NCBI GenBank assembly: GCA_900552265.1
Contig: URZE01000004.1
Coordinates: forward strand, 29,562 to 93,561
Source: an uncultured Oscillospiraceae bacterium
Lineage (GTDB): Bacteria > Bacillota > Clostridia > Oscillospirales > Acutalibacteraceae
Direction of reading: 5' to 3'
DNA length: 64,000 bases
Shown: positions 8,445-19,021 of the stretch, piece by piece
How the letters are laid out: each line of letters opens with the position of its first letter
Numbering within the stretch: position 1 is the first letter of the stretch
Translations under genes and position numbers: made by a program
The notes under the pieces: model-generated
Seen by the model: only the letters and a program-made list of their open reading frames with translations
Told to the model about the DNA's origin: nothing
The model's database searches: none

Positions 8445-10835
8445 GTGAAAAAAATTTTTGAAAAATATGCTCCTGAGAATATAGAAAAAAAGTGGCAAAA
8501 AATCTGGGATGAAAGCTCTGCTTTTCATGCAAAAAATGAGTATGATAAACCTAAATTTTACGCACTTGTAGAATTTCCTTATCCCTCGGGTCAAGGTTTG
8601 CATGTCGGTCACCCCAGAAGTTACACTGCACTTGACATTGTGGCACGAAAAAAAAGAATGCAAGGTTATAACGTCCTTTATCCAATGGGTTGGGATGCTT
8701 TCGGACTTCCTACTGAAAATTATGCAATAAAAAACAAAATTCATCCAAGAATTGTAACTGAAAAAAATATATCAAGATTTAAAAGTCAACTGCAAGCATT
8801 GGGACTTTCTTTTGATTGGAGTCGAGAGATAGATACGACCAATTCTTCGTATTATAAGTGGACTCAGTGGATATTTTTGCAGATGTTTAAAAAAGGTTTG
8901 GCGTATAAGAGCGAAGCAACCGTAAACTGGTGTACATCATGTAAATGTGTTTTAGCTAACGAAGAGGTTGTAAATGGAGTTTGTGAGCGGTGCGGAAGTG
9001 AAGTCATACATAAAGTAAAATCTCAGTGGATGCTCAAGATTACGGAGTACGCACAAAGACTCATAGATGACCTGGAACTTGTAGATTATCCCGAAAGAGT
9101 GAAAGCTCAGCAAATTAATTGGATAGGACGTTCAACAGGTGCGGAAATTGATTTTTCAACCAGTGTAGGAAAAAATCTTAAAGTATACACTACTCGTCCT
9201 GATACGATTTTCGGCGTCACGTATATGGTTATTTCGCCTGAACATCCCATTATAGAAGAATTTAAAAATGAAATTAAAAATATAACCGAAATTGAAAATT
9301 ACAGACAAGAAGCGAGTAAAAAATCTGATTTTCAAAGAACAGAACTCAATAAAGATAAAACAGGCGTTAAAATAGAGGGAATAACCGCCAAGAATCCCAT
9401 AAGTGGGAAAGAAATACCTATTTTTGTATCTGACTATGTTTTGATGAGTTATGCCCAAGGAGCGATAATGGCTGTCCCTGCGCACGACGAAAGAGATAAA
9501 GCATTTGCAAAGAAGTACAATCTTCCTATTTTGGAAGTAATCGATGAAAACGGAAAAGTAATTAATTCGGAGTTTTTAAACGGTAAAGATTCGAAGGAAG
9601 CCAAATCAGAAATGATTTCTTACCTTGAAAAAAATGACATAGGGAAAGCTAAAGTCAATTACAAACTTCGTGACTGGGTATTTTCTCGCCAGCGTTATTG
9701 GGGAGAACCGATTCCGATAATTCACTGTGAAAAATGTGGATATGTTCCCGTTCCGGAGTCGGAATTGCCGCTTAATTTGCCTGATATAGAAGATTTTGAA
9801 TCTCTCGAGGGTGGCGAATCTCCATTAGATAATATTTCTTCATGGGTAAATACGACTTGTCCGCATTGCGGAGGGAAAGCCAAACGTGAAACCGATACAA
9901 TGCCACAATGGGCAGGTTCTTCATGGTACTTTCTTCGTTACCTTGACCCGCATAATGATAAGAATCTTGCGGATCCTGATGCAATTAAATATTGGATGCC
10001 TGTTGATTGGTACAATGGTGGAATGGAGCATACTACATTGCATCTGCTTTACAGTCGATTTTGGTACAAATTTTTATACGACATAGGAATTGTTCCCGGT
10101 CCTGAACCGTATAAAAAACGAACTAGTCATGGAATGATTCTCGGAGAAAATAATGAAAAAATGAGTAAATCCAGAGGTAATGTTGTTAACCCGGATGATA
10201 TTGTGAAAGAATTCGGAGCAGATACTTTGCGTGTTTACGAAATGTTTATTGGAGATTTTGAGAAACCGGCTCCGTGGAATACGGCAGGAATTAAGGGTAG
10301 TCGTAGATTTATAGAGAGATATTGGGGTTTAAGAGAAATTCTTGATGATAATAAAGGTGCAGTAAGTTCAAAATTGGAAACTGCATTCAATAAAACAATT
10401 AAAAAAGTTCAAGAAGATATTGATAATCTAAAATTCAATACGGCTGTTGCGGCTCTTATGGGACTTATAAACAACATATATGACGAAGGATTTATAACAT
10501 CTGAATATTTAAAAATTTTTACACTTCTCTTAAATCCTTTTGCTCCACATGTCACAGAAGAAATGTGGTCGGAATGTGGTTTGGGAAAGGGTTTTGCATC
10601 GCTTGCCGCATGGCCTTGTTATGATGAGAATAAATGTGTGGAAGATGAGGTACCTGTAGTTCTTCAAGTTAATGGAAAAATGAGAGGCAAGGTATTTGCA
10701 CCGCTTGGAATTTCTCAAGAAGAAATTCTAAAATCCGCAAAAAAAGAAGAAAGCTTTAATAGAGCTGTTGAAGGAAAAAATATCGTAAAAGTGATATATG
10801 TTCCGGGAAGAATATTAAATGTAGTAGCAAAATAA
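8445..10835 (+). CDS. leuS: Leucyl-tRNA synthetase
   Basis: Charges tRNA-Leu with leucine. It is a class I synthetase with the HIGH-type motif in GLHVGHPRSYTALD (about residues 51-64) and KMSKS near residue 572 (NNEKMSKSRGNVV). The CP1 editing domain carries TTRPDTIFGVTYMV, and a CxxC pair (CTSCKC...CERCG) forms a zinc-binding insertion. The start is GTG 8445, preceded by TGGAGTG. Length 796 residues, normal. No T-box leader is visible in the 25 bases upstream, so it is probably read with rsfS. Confidence 0.97.
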   Translation: MKKIFEKYAPENIEKKWQKIWDESSAFHAKNEYDKPKFYALVEFPYPSGQGLHVGHPRSYTALDIVARKKRMQGYNVLYPMGWDAFGLPTENYAIKNKIHPRIVTEKNISRFKSQLQALGLSFDWSREIDTTNSSYYKWTQWIFLQMFKKGLAYKSEATVNWCTSCKCVLANEEVVNGVCERCGSEVIHKVKSQWMLKITEYAQRLIDDLELVDYPERVKAQQINWIGRSTGAEIDFSTSVGKNLKVYTTRPDTIFGVTYMVISPEHPIIEEFKNEIKNITEIENYRQEASKKSDFQRTELNKDKTGVKIEGITAKNPISGKEIPIFVSDYVLMSYAQGAIMAVPAHDERDKAFAKKYNLPILEVIDENGKVINSEFLNGKDSKEAKSEMISYLEKNDIGKAKVNYKLRDWVFSRQRYWGEPIPIIHCEKCGYVPVPESELPLNLPDIEDFESLEGGESPLDNISSWVNTTCPHCGGKAKRETDTMPQWAGSSWYFLRYLDPHNDKNLADPDAIKYWMPVDWYNGGMEHTTLHLLYSRFWYKFLYDIGIVPGPEPYKKRTSHGMILGENNEKMSKSRGNVVNPDDIVKEFGADTLRVYEMFIGDFEKPAPWNTAGIKGSRRFIERYWGLREILDDNKGAVSSKLETAFNKTIKKVQEDIDNLKFNTAVAALMGLINNIYDEGFITSEYLKIFTLLLNPFAPHVTEEMWSECGLGKGFASLAAWPCYDENKCVEDEVPVVLQVNGKMRGKVFAPLGISQEEILKSAKKEESFNRAVEGKNIVKVIYVPGRILNVVAK

Positions 10836-10896
10836 ATAATAAGACTTGTAGTGTTTTGCATAAATTTTATAAAGTATTCAATATTGGAGGGATTTA

Positions 10897-13476
10897 ATGG
10901 GTAACAGTAACACAGATAAAATGATAGATGAACTGGTGTTAAAAGCGAGAAATGCTTTAAAACAGTATATGAAAATGAGCCAGGCTGACATTGATAAAAT
11001 CGTTGAAGCTATGGCACTTGCAGCTGTTGAAAATCATGTTTTATTTTCTGAAAAAGCTGCCTCGGAAACAGGACGTGGAATAGTTGAAGATAAAATAATA
11101 AAAAATATGTTTGCATCTGAATATATTTATAATTCGATAAAAAATCAAAAGACCGTTGGGATAATAGATAAAAATGATGAAGAAAATTATGTTAAAATTG
11201 CAGAACCACTCGGAGTGGTTGCGGGAGTAACTCCTGTAACCAATCCTACTTCGACGGTTGTGTTTAAATCGCTTATATGTGCAAAAACAAGAAATCCAAT
11301 AATATTCGGTTTCCATCCCGGGGCACAAAAATGCTGTACCTTTGCAGCAGAAATTTTAAGAGATGCGGCGATAAAAGCGGGAGCTCCGGAAAACTGTATT
11401 CAATGGATAGAATATCCATCGATTGAGGCAACTTCTGCGCTTATGAATCATTCTGGCGTTGATGTTGTGCTTGCCACGGGTGGTTCGGGTATGGTAAAAT
11501 CCGCTTATTCAACGGGAAAACCGGCTTTGGGAGTAGGTCCCGGAAATGTACCGTGTTATATTGAAAAAACTTCTAATTTGGAAAGAGCGTGTAATGACTT
11601 GATTCTTTCCAAGACTTTCGATAATGGAATGATATGTGCTTCAGAACAATCCGTTGTGGTCGATGAAAATATAGCTCTCAAATTTGAAAACATAATGCTT
11701 AAAAACGGTTGCGTATTTTTAAGTGAAGAAGAGAGCGAAAAACTTACATCCTATATGATAAATCCGGAAAAAGGAACTTTAAACGGAGTTGTTGCGGGAA
11801 AAAGTGCAGTTGAGATAGCTGAATCTTCTGGGATAGATGTTCCGAAAAACACTAAAATTCTTATAGTCAGACTTAAAGGTGTAGGAAAAGATTATCCGTT
11901 GTCTGTAGAAAAGTTGTCACCAGTGCTTTCGTATTACACGGTCAAAGATTCTCTTGAAGGTTTTGAGAGATGTAAAGAAATTTTGAAATTTAATGGCGAG
12001 GGTCATACTGCAGTAATTCATTCGCAAGATGAACGAATAATTGAAAAATTCGGAGAAATGATGGATGCAGGAAGAATAATAGTAAATTCTCCATCTTCGC
12101 AAGGTGCAATCGGAGACATATATAATTGTGCAACGCCATCGCTTACTCTCGGATGTGGTTCAAAAGGAAAGAATTCCACAACTGACAATGTTTCTGTTAA
12201 TAATCTTTTAAATATAAAAAGAGTATTCAAAAGAAGGGTTAATATGCAGTGGTTTAAAGTGCCGTCAAAAATATATTTTGAAAAAGGCTCAATTTCGTAT
12301 CTTGAAGATATGGATGATATTAACCGCATATTTATAGTTACCGATGAAACAATGGTGAAACTCGGAAATGTTCAAAAAGTTATGTATCATTTGAACAAGA
12401 GAAATAATAATTGTCAAATCGAAGTATTTTCGAGTGTAAGTCCCGATCCGGATGTTGAAACCGTTTGGAGCGGATTAGAGATTATGAAAAGATTTTCTCC
12501 TGACGCTGTAATTTCCTTGGGTGGAGGTTCTCCGATAGATGCTGCAAAGGCAATGTGGATGTTTTATGAATATCCGGATCTTGATTTTGAAGGATTAAAA
12601 CTCAAATTTATGGATATAAGAAAGCGAGTTTTTAGGTATCCAAGTTCTCACAAAATACCTTTAATTGCAATCCCTACCACTTCGGGAACAGGTTCTGAAG
12701 TAACATCATTTGCGGTAATCACAGATAAAAAAGAAAATGTGAAGTATCCGCTTGCCGATTATTTTCTGACTCCAAGTGTTGCTATAATCGATCCTGATTT
12801 TGTAACTTCTCTCCCAAAATCTCCTACAGCCGATACAGGTATGGATGTATTGACTCATGCAATTGAAGCGTATGTTTCAACTATGGCAAGTGATTATACC
12901 GATGCTCTTGCGGAAAAAGCAATAAAATTGGTTTTTAAATATCTCAAAAAAGCCTATGAAAATGGAAATAATGATCCTGAAGCTCGTGAAAAAATGCATA
13001 ATGCTTCATGTATTGCGGGAATGGCGTTTACGAATGCATTTTTAGGTCTTAATCATTCAATGGCGCACAAACTTGGTGGTGAATTTCACATTCCTCACGG
13101 AAGAGCCAATGCAATTTTGTTGCCGTATGTAATAAGGTATAATGCATCACTTCCGTCGAAATTTGTTGCATTTCCTAAATATGAAAGCTATAAAGCAGAT
13201 AAAAGATATGCTGAAATTGCAGAAATGATAGGTGTCTCAGGAGCGGATGGGGCGCAAAGCGTTGATAATTTGATAAAATCGATTAATAAAATGAATGAGT
13301 CTCTTAATATACCTCTTAGTCTCAAACAGTATGGAATTTCTGAGGAAGAATTTTTGAAGAAAGTTGATATGCTTTCTAAACTTGCTCATGAAGACCAGTG
13401 TACGGGTACTAATCCGAGATATCCTCTTATAAGTGAGATAAAAGAGATATATCTGAAGTGTTATTACGGAGAATAA
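10897..13476 (+). CDS. adhE: Bifunctional acetaldehyde/alcohol dehydrogenase AdhE
   Basis: Reduces acetyl-CoA to acetaldehyde and then ethanol, regenerating NAD+ in fermentation. The N-terminal CoA-acylating aldehyde dehydrogenase half has its catalytic cysteine near residue 247 (DNGMICASEQ). From about residue 450 (MQWFKVPSKIYFEKGSI) comes the iron-type alcohol dehydrogenase half, with metal-binding histidines in HSMAHKLGG and HIPHGRANA. The length of 859 residues fits the family, whose members form long spirosome filaments. GGAGGG precedes the ATG. The gene is separate from leuS by 61 bases and ends at a strong terminator. Confidence 0.96.
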   Translation: MGNSNTDKMIDELVLKARNALKQYMKMSQADIDKIVEAMALAAVENHVLFSEKAASETGRGIVEDKIIKNMFASEYIYNSIKNQKTVGIIDKNDEENYVKIAEPLGVVAGVTPVTNPTSTVVFKSLICAKTRNPIIFGFHPGAQKCCTFAAEILRDAAIKAGAPENCIQWIEYPSIEATSALMNHSGVDVVLATGGSGMVKSAYSTGKPALGVGPGNVPCYIEKTSNLERACNDLILSKTFDNGMICASEQSVVVDENIALKFENIMLKNGCVFLSEEESEKLTSYMINPEKGTLNGVVAGKSAVEIAESSGIDVPKNTKILIVRLKGVGKDYPLSVEKLSPVLSYYTVKDSLEGFERCKEILKFNGEGHTAVIHSQDERIIEKFGEMMDAGRIIVNSPSSQGAIGDIYNCATPSLTLGCGSKGKNSTTDNVSVNNLLNIKRVFKRRVNMQWFKVPSKIYFEKGSISYLEDMDDINRIFIVTDETMVKLGNVQKVMYHLNKRNNNCQIEVFSSVSPDPDVETVWSGLEIMKRFSPDAVISLGGGSPIDAAKAMWMFYEYPDLDFEGLKLKFMDIRKRVFRYPSSHKIPLIAIPTTSGTGSEVTSFAVITDKKENVKYPLADYFLTPSVAIIDPDFVTSLPKSPTADTGMDVLTHAIEAYVSTMASDYTDALAEKAIKLVFKYLKKAYENGNNDPEAREKMHNASCIAGMAFTNAFLGLNHSMAHKLGGEFHIPHGRANAILLPYVIRYNASLPSKFVAFPKYESYKADKRYAEIAEMIGVSGADGAQSVDNLIKSINKMNESLNIPLSLKQYGISEEEFLKKVDMLSKLAHEDQCTGTNPRYPLISEIKEIYLKCYYGE

Positions 13477-13487
13477 CTTTGAATATT

Positions 13488-13518
13488 ACCATCGGTATTT
13501 GCCGGTGGTTTTTGTTAT
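13488..13518 (+). terminator. Intrinsic terminator after adhE
   Basis: ACCATCGG pairs with CCGGTGGT across a short TATTTG loop (one G-T wobble), followed by a T run. It lies about 11 bases after the adhE stop. Confidence 0.85.
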
Positions 13519-13864
13519 GTTTTAATCGATGGAACAATAAATGTTAGGTTGTTTGAATATTAATTTATAAAAATGTTATTTACAGATGTGGCCGAAGTAA
13601 GTGAAAATTTATCTTATAGTAAAAACCAAAAAAGTAAAAAATAATAGATGAGTATTATGTACATCCTAATAAGTTGAGAGAAAATTTGTTGTAAAATTAG
13701 TTAATTATGAATAAGTGATATTTTTTAAAAAAATAAATTTAGTATTATTTATTTAATGATCTATCTGCCTGGATATCGAGTACATAAAGTTCTTTTTTTT
13801 TATTAAATAAAGGAAGATCTTAAAATAGTTTTGTAATGATTTGGTGTAAGTTTGGGTTATAAAT
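13519..13864. other. AT-rich intergenic region, no gene seen
   Basis: Between the adhE terminator and the promoter of the comM-like gene. It has many stops in all frames and no convincing ribosome-binding site, tRNA or structured RNA. Confidence 0.5.
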
Positions 13865-13893
13865 TTGAAAAAAATGCAAATATAATCTATAAT
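13865..13893 (+). promoter_or_regulatory. Sigma-A-type promoter for the comM-like gene
   Basis: TTGAAA (13865-13870), 17-base spacer, TATAAT (13888-13893). Transcription would begin near 13900, about 45 bases before the ATG. Confidence 0.7.
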
Positions 13894-13944
13894 TAATATT
13901 ATAAAAACTTAATTTTAAAATAATTAGAAAGAAAGGTTCATTAA

Positions 13945-15477
13945 ATGGTTTCAGTTATAAACAGTATGGGACTAAACGGACTCGATGCTTTTACAGTGGT
14001 AATTGAAGCAGATGTTTCGGTGGGAATGCCTTCATGTGATATTGTAGGACTTCCCGACACATCAATAAAAGAATCTAAAAACCGTGTACGTTCTGCTATA
14101 AAAAGTTCCGGATTTAACTTCCCCATAGCTAAAATTACTGTAAATTTGGCTCCTGCTGATGTCAGGAAAACGGGTTCTTTATATGACCTTCCAATATTTT
14201 TAGCTATCCTTAAATCAAGCGGCCAAATAGAAAATATTCCGGAAGATTCTGTTTTTATAGGAGAACTTTCTCTAAATGGGGAGATTTATCCGGTAAACGG
14301 AGTTCTTCCAATGACCATTCACGCACTTCAAAAGGGATTTAAAAATATATTTGTACCTTCTAAAAACGCAAAAGAAGCTGCAATTATCAAGGGAATAAAC
14401 GTTTTTCCCATAAGAAATGTTGCTGAAATTATAGAAAATATTCAACTTAACAAAAAATTAAAACCTCAGCCTCAAACATACGTCAATACAGCTCAGCACA
14501 ACGATGTACTAGATTTTTGTCAAGTAAAAGGTCAGTACAATGTAAAAAGAGCCGTTGAAATAGCAGCAGCCGGAGGTCACAACCTTTTGCTCATCGGTCC
14601 TCCAGGTTCGGGAAAAAGCATGATAGCAAAAAGATTACCTTCCATACTCCCGGAAATGACTTTTGAAGAAATAATAGAAACAACCAAAATTTATTCTATC
14701 GCAGGAATTCTTCAAGGAGATTCACCTTTAATTACTAAAAGACCATTTAGAGCCCCACATCATACGATATCCAGAATTGGACTTTCAGGAGGAGGTAATG
14801 TGCCTCATCCGGGAGAACTATCGTTATCTCACAACGGAGTACTTTTTTTAGATGAGTTATCAGAATTTCCTCGTTCAGTTACAGAATCATTGAGACAACC
14901 TCTTGAAGAAGGAACAATAACCATTTCAAGAGTTAAAACATCTCTTACATATCCATGTAGAGTAATGCTCGTGGCTGCCATGAATCCTTGTCCATGCGGA
15001 TATTACGGACATCCAACACGCTCGTGCAGCTGCAGCCCGACAGCTGTTTCGAGATATCTCTCAAGAATATCGGGACCACTACTGGACAGAATGGATATTC
15101 ATGTAGAAGTTCCACCTGTTGATTTTGAAAACCTTTCATCTAACGAAAATTTGGAAACTTCGGAACAAATTCGTAAAAGAGTAAATCATGCAAGAGAAAT
15201 ACAACAAAATCGGTACCGTAACAAAAATTTTTCTTCTAACGCAAACCTTACTCCCGGAGACTTACAAAAGTGCTGTAAGCTTACTGAAAAAGCAAAAGAA
15301 ATTCTGTGCAAAGCATTCGAAAACATGGGTCTTTCGGCAAGAGGTTATGATAAAATACTGAAAATTTCCAGAACAATAGCTGATTTGGAAAATTCAGAAA
15401 TAATAGATGCTCCTCACATCGCCGAGGCAGTACAATATCGCAGTCTTGACAGAAAATATTGGAACCATTCAAGATAA
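13945..15477 (+). CDS. comM: YifB/ComM family magnesium-chelatase-like AAA+ ATPase
   Basis: The N-terminal Lon-substrate-like domain (MVSVINSMGLNGLDAFTVVI...GMPSCDIVGLPDTSIKES) is followed by a Mg-chelatase-type AAA+ core with Walker A GPPGSGKSM near residue 218, Walker B GVLFLDELSEF, and a cysteine-bearing AAMNPCPCGYYGH segment. The C-terminus has the Mg-chelatase C domain (SARGYDKILKISRTIADLE). ComM is a helicase that helps branch migration during natural transformation. With dprA and radA in this window, a transformation role is reasonable but inferred. AGAAAGG precedes the ATG. Confidence 0.93.
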   Translation: MVSVINSMGLNGLDAFTVVIEADVSVGMPSCDIVGLPDTSIKESKNRVRSAIKSSGFNFPIAKITVNLAPADVRKTGSLYDLPIFLAILKSSGQIENIPEDSVFIGELSLNGEIYPVNGVLPMTIHALQKGFKNIFVPSKNAKEAAIIKGINVFPIRNVAEIIENIQLNKKLKPQPQTYVNTAQHNDVLDFCQVKGQYNVKRAVEIAAAGGHNLLLIGPPGSGKSMIAKRLPSILPEMTFEEIIETTKIYSIAGILQGDSPLITKRPFRAPHHTISRIGLSGGGNVPHPGELSLSHNGVLFLDELSEFPRSVTESLRQPLEEGTITISRVKTSLTYPCRVMLVAAMNPCPCGYYGHPTRSCSCSPTAVSRYLSRISGPLLDRMDIHVEVPPVDFENLSSNENLETSEQIRKRVNHAREIQQNRYRNKNFSSNANLTPGDLQKCCKLTEKAKEILCKAFENMGLSARGYDKILKISRTIADLENSEIIDAPHIAEAVQYRSLDRKYWNHSR

Positions 15478-15763
15478 TTTATTTTATAGAATTTGAATTT
15501 AAAACTTTTTATTTAAAATTGCAAAATTTTAATAATAGTACTGAACATATTTCACTTTGTAAAATTTTTACATTATGTAAGTTTTGATTTGTTACAATTT
15601 AAATTTTTAACACTTTTGATGTCTATGCTATTGTTTAAATTTAAGCAGGGTACTTTGTAATAATTAATTATATAATTTACTTGTAATATAAGTGTTAATT
15701 ATATTTTTAACATGAGAGGTTGTTAAATTTTTTATTTATATTTTATAATTTTTATACAATAAA
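15478..15763. other. AT-rich intergenic region between convergent genes
   Basis: No reading frame with a credible start was found on either strand. Only the terminator at its right end is recognisable. Confidence 0.5.
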
Positions 15764-15787
15764 AAGACTCGAAACTTTTCGAGTCTT
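15764..15787 (-). terminator. Terminator of the double-glycine membrane protein gene
   Basis: AAGACTCGAA (15764-15773) pairs perfectly with TTCGAGTCTT (15778-15787) over a four-base loop. On the minus strand the stem is followed by TTTTT, so it ends transcription from the gene at 15829-16263. Confidence 0.85.
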
Positions 15788-15828
15788 AAGAGACAAGTAT
15801 TTCGGACACATTTATGACATTTACACGC

Positions 15829-16263
15829 CTAATTATCCTTTTTTTCTTCTTCTTCTGTTTTAGTTCCCGGTACAACATTATCGAGTGGTTGAGCGGGAAT
15901 GGGATTGGGTGGTTGAGCGGGATTGTTACTGCGCCCGAGAAGTCTTCCAATCCTATCTTTATTCGCATAAATAAGTCCTCCCGCTACAGCTGCTGAAATT
16001 GTTAACCCCACTATATTAAGTGTCACATCAAGTGCTCTTTTCATTTTTGGAGACATTTCTTCACCTATACCTCCAGTTACAGCGTTTATATCTTTACTAC
16101 AAAGTTTTTCAATATTGTCTTCTGTAGAAATTAATTGCTTTAACTGTTCTAACTCTTCGTCACTTAGTTTAATGCCTTTTTCTTCTAATGATTTTTTCAA
16201 TTCTTCTTTTGTAAGACTTTTCATTTTTTTGAACGCTTCAATTTGTTCTTTTGTAAATGCCAT
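15829..16263 (-). CDS. Small membrane protein with a double-glycine (bacteriocin-leader-like) motif
   Basis: Function not recognised. The start is ATG 16263 (MAFTKEQIEAFKKMKSLTKE), with AAGGAG nine bases upstream. Residues 1-50 are charged and helical with repeated KEEL/DEEL elements, ending in LCSKDINAVTGG. That resembles the Gly-Gly cleavage site of peptide-bacteriocin leaders, which C39 peptidase-transporters cut. After GG comes a membrane segment (VTLNIVGLTISAAVAGGLIYA), a basic patch (NKDRIGRLLGRS), and a Pro- and Glu/Lys-rich tail. The region after GG is too long and too charged for a typical bacteriocin core. No C39 transporter lies nearby, so processing is conjecture. Confidence 0.72.
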   Translation of the reverse strand: MAFTKEQIEAFKKMKSLTKEELKKSLEEKGIKLSDEELEQLKQLISTEDNIEKLCSKDINAVTGGIGEEMSPKMKRALDVTLNIVGLTISAAVAGGLIYANKDRIGRLLGRSNNPAQPPNPIPAQPLDNVVPGTKTEEEEKKDN

Positions 16264-16369
16264 TTTAAACAACTCCTTTAAAAATAATTTTAGATTATAT
16301 GTGAAATGATACAATCTAAGTAAATAGTAACATATTATTTTTAAATGTCAATACTTAAGTATTATTTTT

Positions 16370-19021
16370 TTATATATTTTTAAGCAAAATTGTTTCCTTA
16401 TTGTTAAAGTATTTTTCAAGTTCCGAAACTAAAAGAGGAGTTAGGGACAGGACCCACACTATGGCCCATTGTATTAGATTTAGGGACTGAGTTTTAAAAA
16501 ATTGAGTTAAACAAGGTACGGTAGCAGTTATTATTTCCAAAATTATACATAATAATACGGAAAATATTAATTTTGGATTACTTAAAAATCCGGTTATGAA
16601 AAGAGATTTTTGGCTTTGAACATTAAAAGCGTGAATAAGCTGACTGAGTCCTAAAGTAATAAATGCCATGGTTTGACCGATTATAGGATGTGAAGGATCG
16701 ATATCAAAAAAAACTCTGCCTATGCTGTAGGATAGAAGTCCTACTGCGGCTATGAAGCATCCCTCTATAATTATGTTGTATCCCAAACCGTCGGCAAAGA
16801 GATTCTTTTTCGGAGATATAGGCGGACGTTTCATTATATTTTTTTCTACCGGATCCATTCCGAGAGCCAAAGCCGGAAATGCATCCGTTACAAGATTTAT
16901 CCATAAAAGATGTATTGCGAGAAGGGGAGGGGGGATTCGCATTAAAAATCCAAGTAAAACCACCATGACTTCTCCTATATTTGTCGATATTAGGAAATGG
17001 ATAGTTTTTTTTATGTTTTCAAACATACCTCTGCCTTGTCGTACTGCTTCGACGATTGTTGCAAAATTGTCGTCGGTGATTATCATGTCGGAAGCAGATT
17101 TTGCTGCGTCGGTACCTGATTTCCCCATGGCACAGCCTATATCTGCCGCTTTCAGAGCCGGAGCATCATTTACGCCATCACCTGTCATGGCAACTATATG
17201 ACCGTTTTTTTGGAAAGCTTTGACTATTCTTACTTTATGTTCGGGAGAAACTCTTGCAAATACCGAACACAAATTTACTTGTGATGCAAGTTCTTCATCT
17301 GTCATGCAGTTAAGTTCGGTACCGGTTATGGCTTTACTTTTTTCATCGGATATTTTAAGTTCTTTAGCTATAGCTTTTGCAGTTTCCACATGGTCGCCGG
17401 TAATCATTACGGGTTTTATACCTGCATTTTTACACTCAGCTACGGCGGATTTGGCTTCAGGTCGAGGAGGGTCTATGATTCCTACTAAACCGTAAAAAAT
17501 TAAATCATTTTCAGCGTTAGTTTCTTCAGGAGTAGAATTTTCCTCTTTATATGCGATAGCGATAACTCTTAAAGCTTTAGAAGCCATTTCAAAATTATTT
17601 CTGTTTATTTTTTTTATGATATCGTCTGTAATGGGGATAATTTTTTCTCCGTGACGAAATTTTGTGCATGATTTTATTAAAATTTCCGGAGCACCTTTTG
17701 TTATAACTTTAAATATATTTTTGTGAGAGAATACGGTTGTCATTAATTTTCTTTTAGAATCGAAAGGTATTTCAAACACTCTGTTGTAGTTTTTTTTCAA
17801 ATTTTTATTTTTGATTCCACAGTTAACTGAAGCCATAAGCAGAGCATTTTCCGTAGGTTCGCCTTGAGCGATTGGTTCACTGCGATTCCTCGAAAGTACA
17901 GAGTTGTTGCATAGAGCACCTAAAGTAAATAATTCTTTTGCAAAATCACTTTTTAAATTTTCTTCTCCGTATGCACTTCTTATTTCTGCTACAGTCATTT
18001 TATTTAGAGTCAAAGTACCTGTTTTATCCGAGCATATAACGCTTGCATGTCCTAAAGTTTCCACAGCGGGCAAATTTCTTACGATTGTATTTCTTTTTGC
18101 CATTATCCGAACACCGTTTGCAAGAACTATCGTAACTACAGCCGGTAATCCTTCAGGTATGGCAGCTACAGCCAAACTTATCGAAATCATGAACATTTCA
18201 AAAAAATCGGTATGTTGAAGAATACCTAAAATAAAAACGGCTATGCTTACAATCATTATTCCTATTGCAACTGTTTTTCCTGTAACGGCGAGCCTTTGTT
18301 GCAGAGGAGTTTGCACTTGTTTTTCGGTGTTAATTAATTTTGAAACTTTTCCGACTTCGGTATTTTCTCCAATTTCGGTTACAATAGCTTTTGCGTGACC
18401 TCTGTCTATTATTGAACCACAAAAGAGCATGTTTTTTCTGTCTGCAACTGGGGTATCGGGATTTAAAATTTCATTTTCATTTTTTTCAGTTGCAAAAGAT
18501 TCTCCGGTCATTGCGGATTCTTCTGCGGCAAGATTTGCGGATTCAATTATTCTTGCATCTGCACACACTAAATCTCCTGTTTTAAGTATAAGTATATCTC
18601 CGGGGACGACATCTTGCGAGGCAATTCTTATTATTTTTCCATCTCTCAGGACTTTTGTAAGTGGAGTAGCCAACTTTTTCAGTGATTCTATTTCTTTTTC
18701 GGCTCGACTTTCCTGCATCACTCCTATAATCGCATTTATAATTACTATTCCCAATATTATAATTGTATCTATATAGTCAGATTTATGACTTATAAATGAA
18801 GTGACAAATGAAATACACGCCGCAATAATTAAAATTATTACCATAAAATCTGAAAATTGAGCAGAAAGCTTTTTTAAAAAACTTCTTTTTTCTTCTTTTG
18901 ATACAACATTTTTTCCATATTTTATTTCTCGTTTTTTAACTTCAGCCCGTGAAAGGCCTTTTTCCGAATCGGAACCAAATTTTTTGACGGTCTGCTGTGC
19001 AGATATCGTGTGCCAATCCAT
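16370..19021 (-). CDS. P-type calcium-transporting ATPase (type IIA-like)
   Basis: Membrane pump using a phospho-aspartate intermediate. It has the N-terminal cation ATPase domain (VKKFGSDSEKGLS), the actuator motif ESAMTGES, membrane motif AIPEGLPAVVT, the phosphorylation site CSDKTGTLTLNKM (near residue 330), MTGDGVNDAPALKAADIG, and a C-terminal set of membrane helices. PEGLP plus these features point to the SERCA/PMCA-like group, so calcium efflux is the most likely role. Length 883 residues, complete. It is read away from scfA; the ribosome-binding site is weak. Confidence 0.92.
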   Translation of the reverse strand: MDWHTISAQQTVKKFGSDSEKGLSRAEVKKREIKYGKNVVSKEEKRSFLKKLSAQFSDFMVIILIIAACISFVTSFISHKSDYIDTIIILGIVIINAIIGVMQESRAEKEIESLKKLATPLTKVLRDGKIIRIASQDVVPGDILILKTGDLVCADARIIESANLAAEESAMTGESFATEKNENEILNPDTPVADRKNMLFCGSIIDRGHAKAIVTEIGENTEVGKVSKLINTEKQVQTPLQQRLAVTGKTVAIGIMIVSIAVFILGILQHTDFFEMFMISISLAVAAIPEGLPAVVTIVLANGVRIMAKRNTIVRNLPAVETLGHASVICSDKTGTLTLNKMTVAEIRSAYGEENLKSDFAKELFTLGALCNNSVLSRNRSEPIAQGEPTENALLMASVNCGIKNKNLKKNYNRVFEIPFDSKRKLMTTVFSHKNIFKVITKGAPEILIKSCTKFRHGEKIIPITDDIIKKINRNNFEMASKALRVIAIAYKEENSTPEETNAENDLIFYGLVGIIDPPRPEAKSAVAECKNAGIKPVMITGDHVETAKAIAKELKISDEKSKAITGTELNCMTDEELASQVNLCSVFARVSPEHKVRIVKAFQKNGHIVAMTGDGVNDAPALKAADIGCAMGKSGTDAAKSASDMIITDDNFATIVEAVRQGRGMFENIKKTIHFLISTNIGEVMVVLLGFLMRIPPPLLAIHLLWINLVTDAFPALALGMDPVEKNIMKRPPISPKKNLFADGLGYNIIIEGCFIAAVGLLSYSIGRVFFDIDPSHPIIGQTMAFITLGLSQLIHAFNVQSQKSLFITGFLSNPKLIFSVLLCIILEIITATVPCLTQFFKTQSLNLIQWAIVWVLSLTPLLVSELEKYFNNKETILLKNI

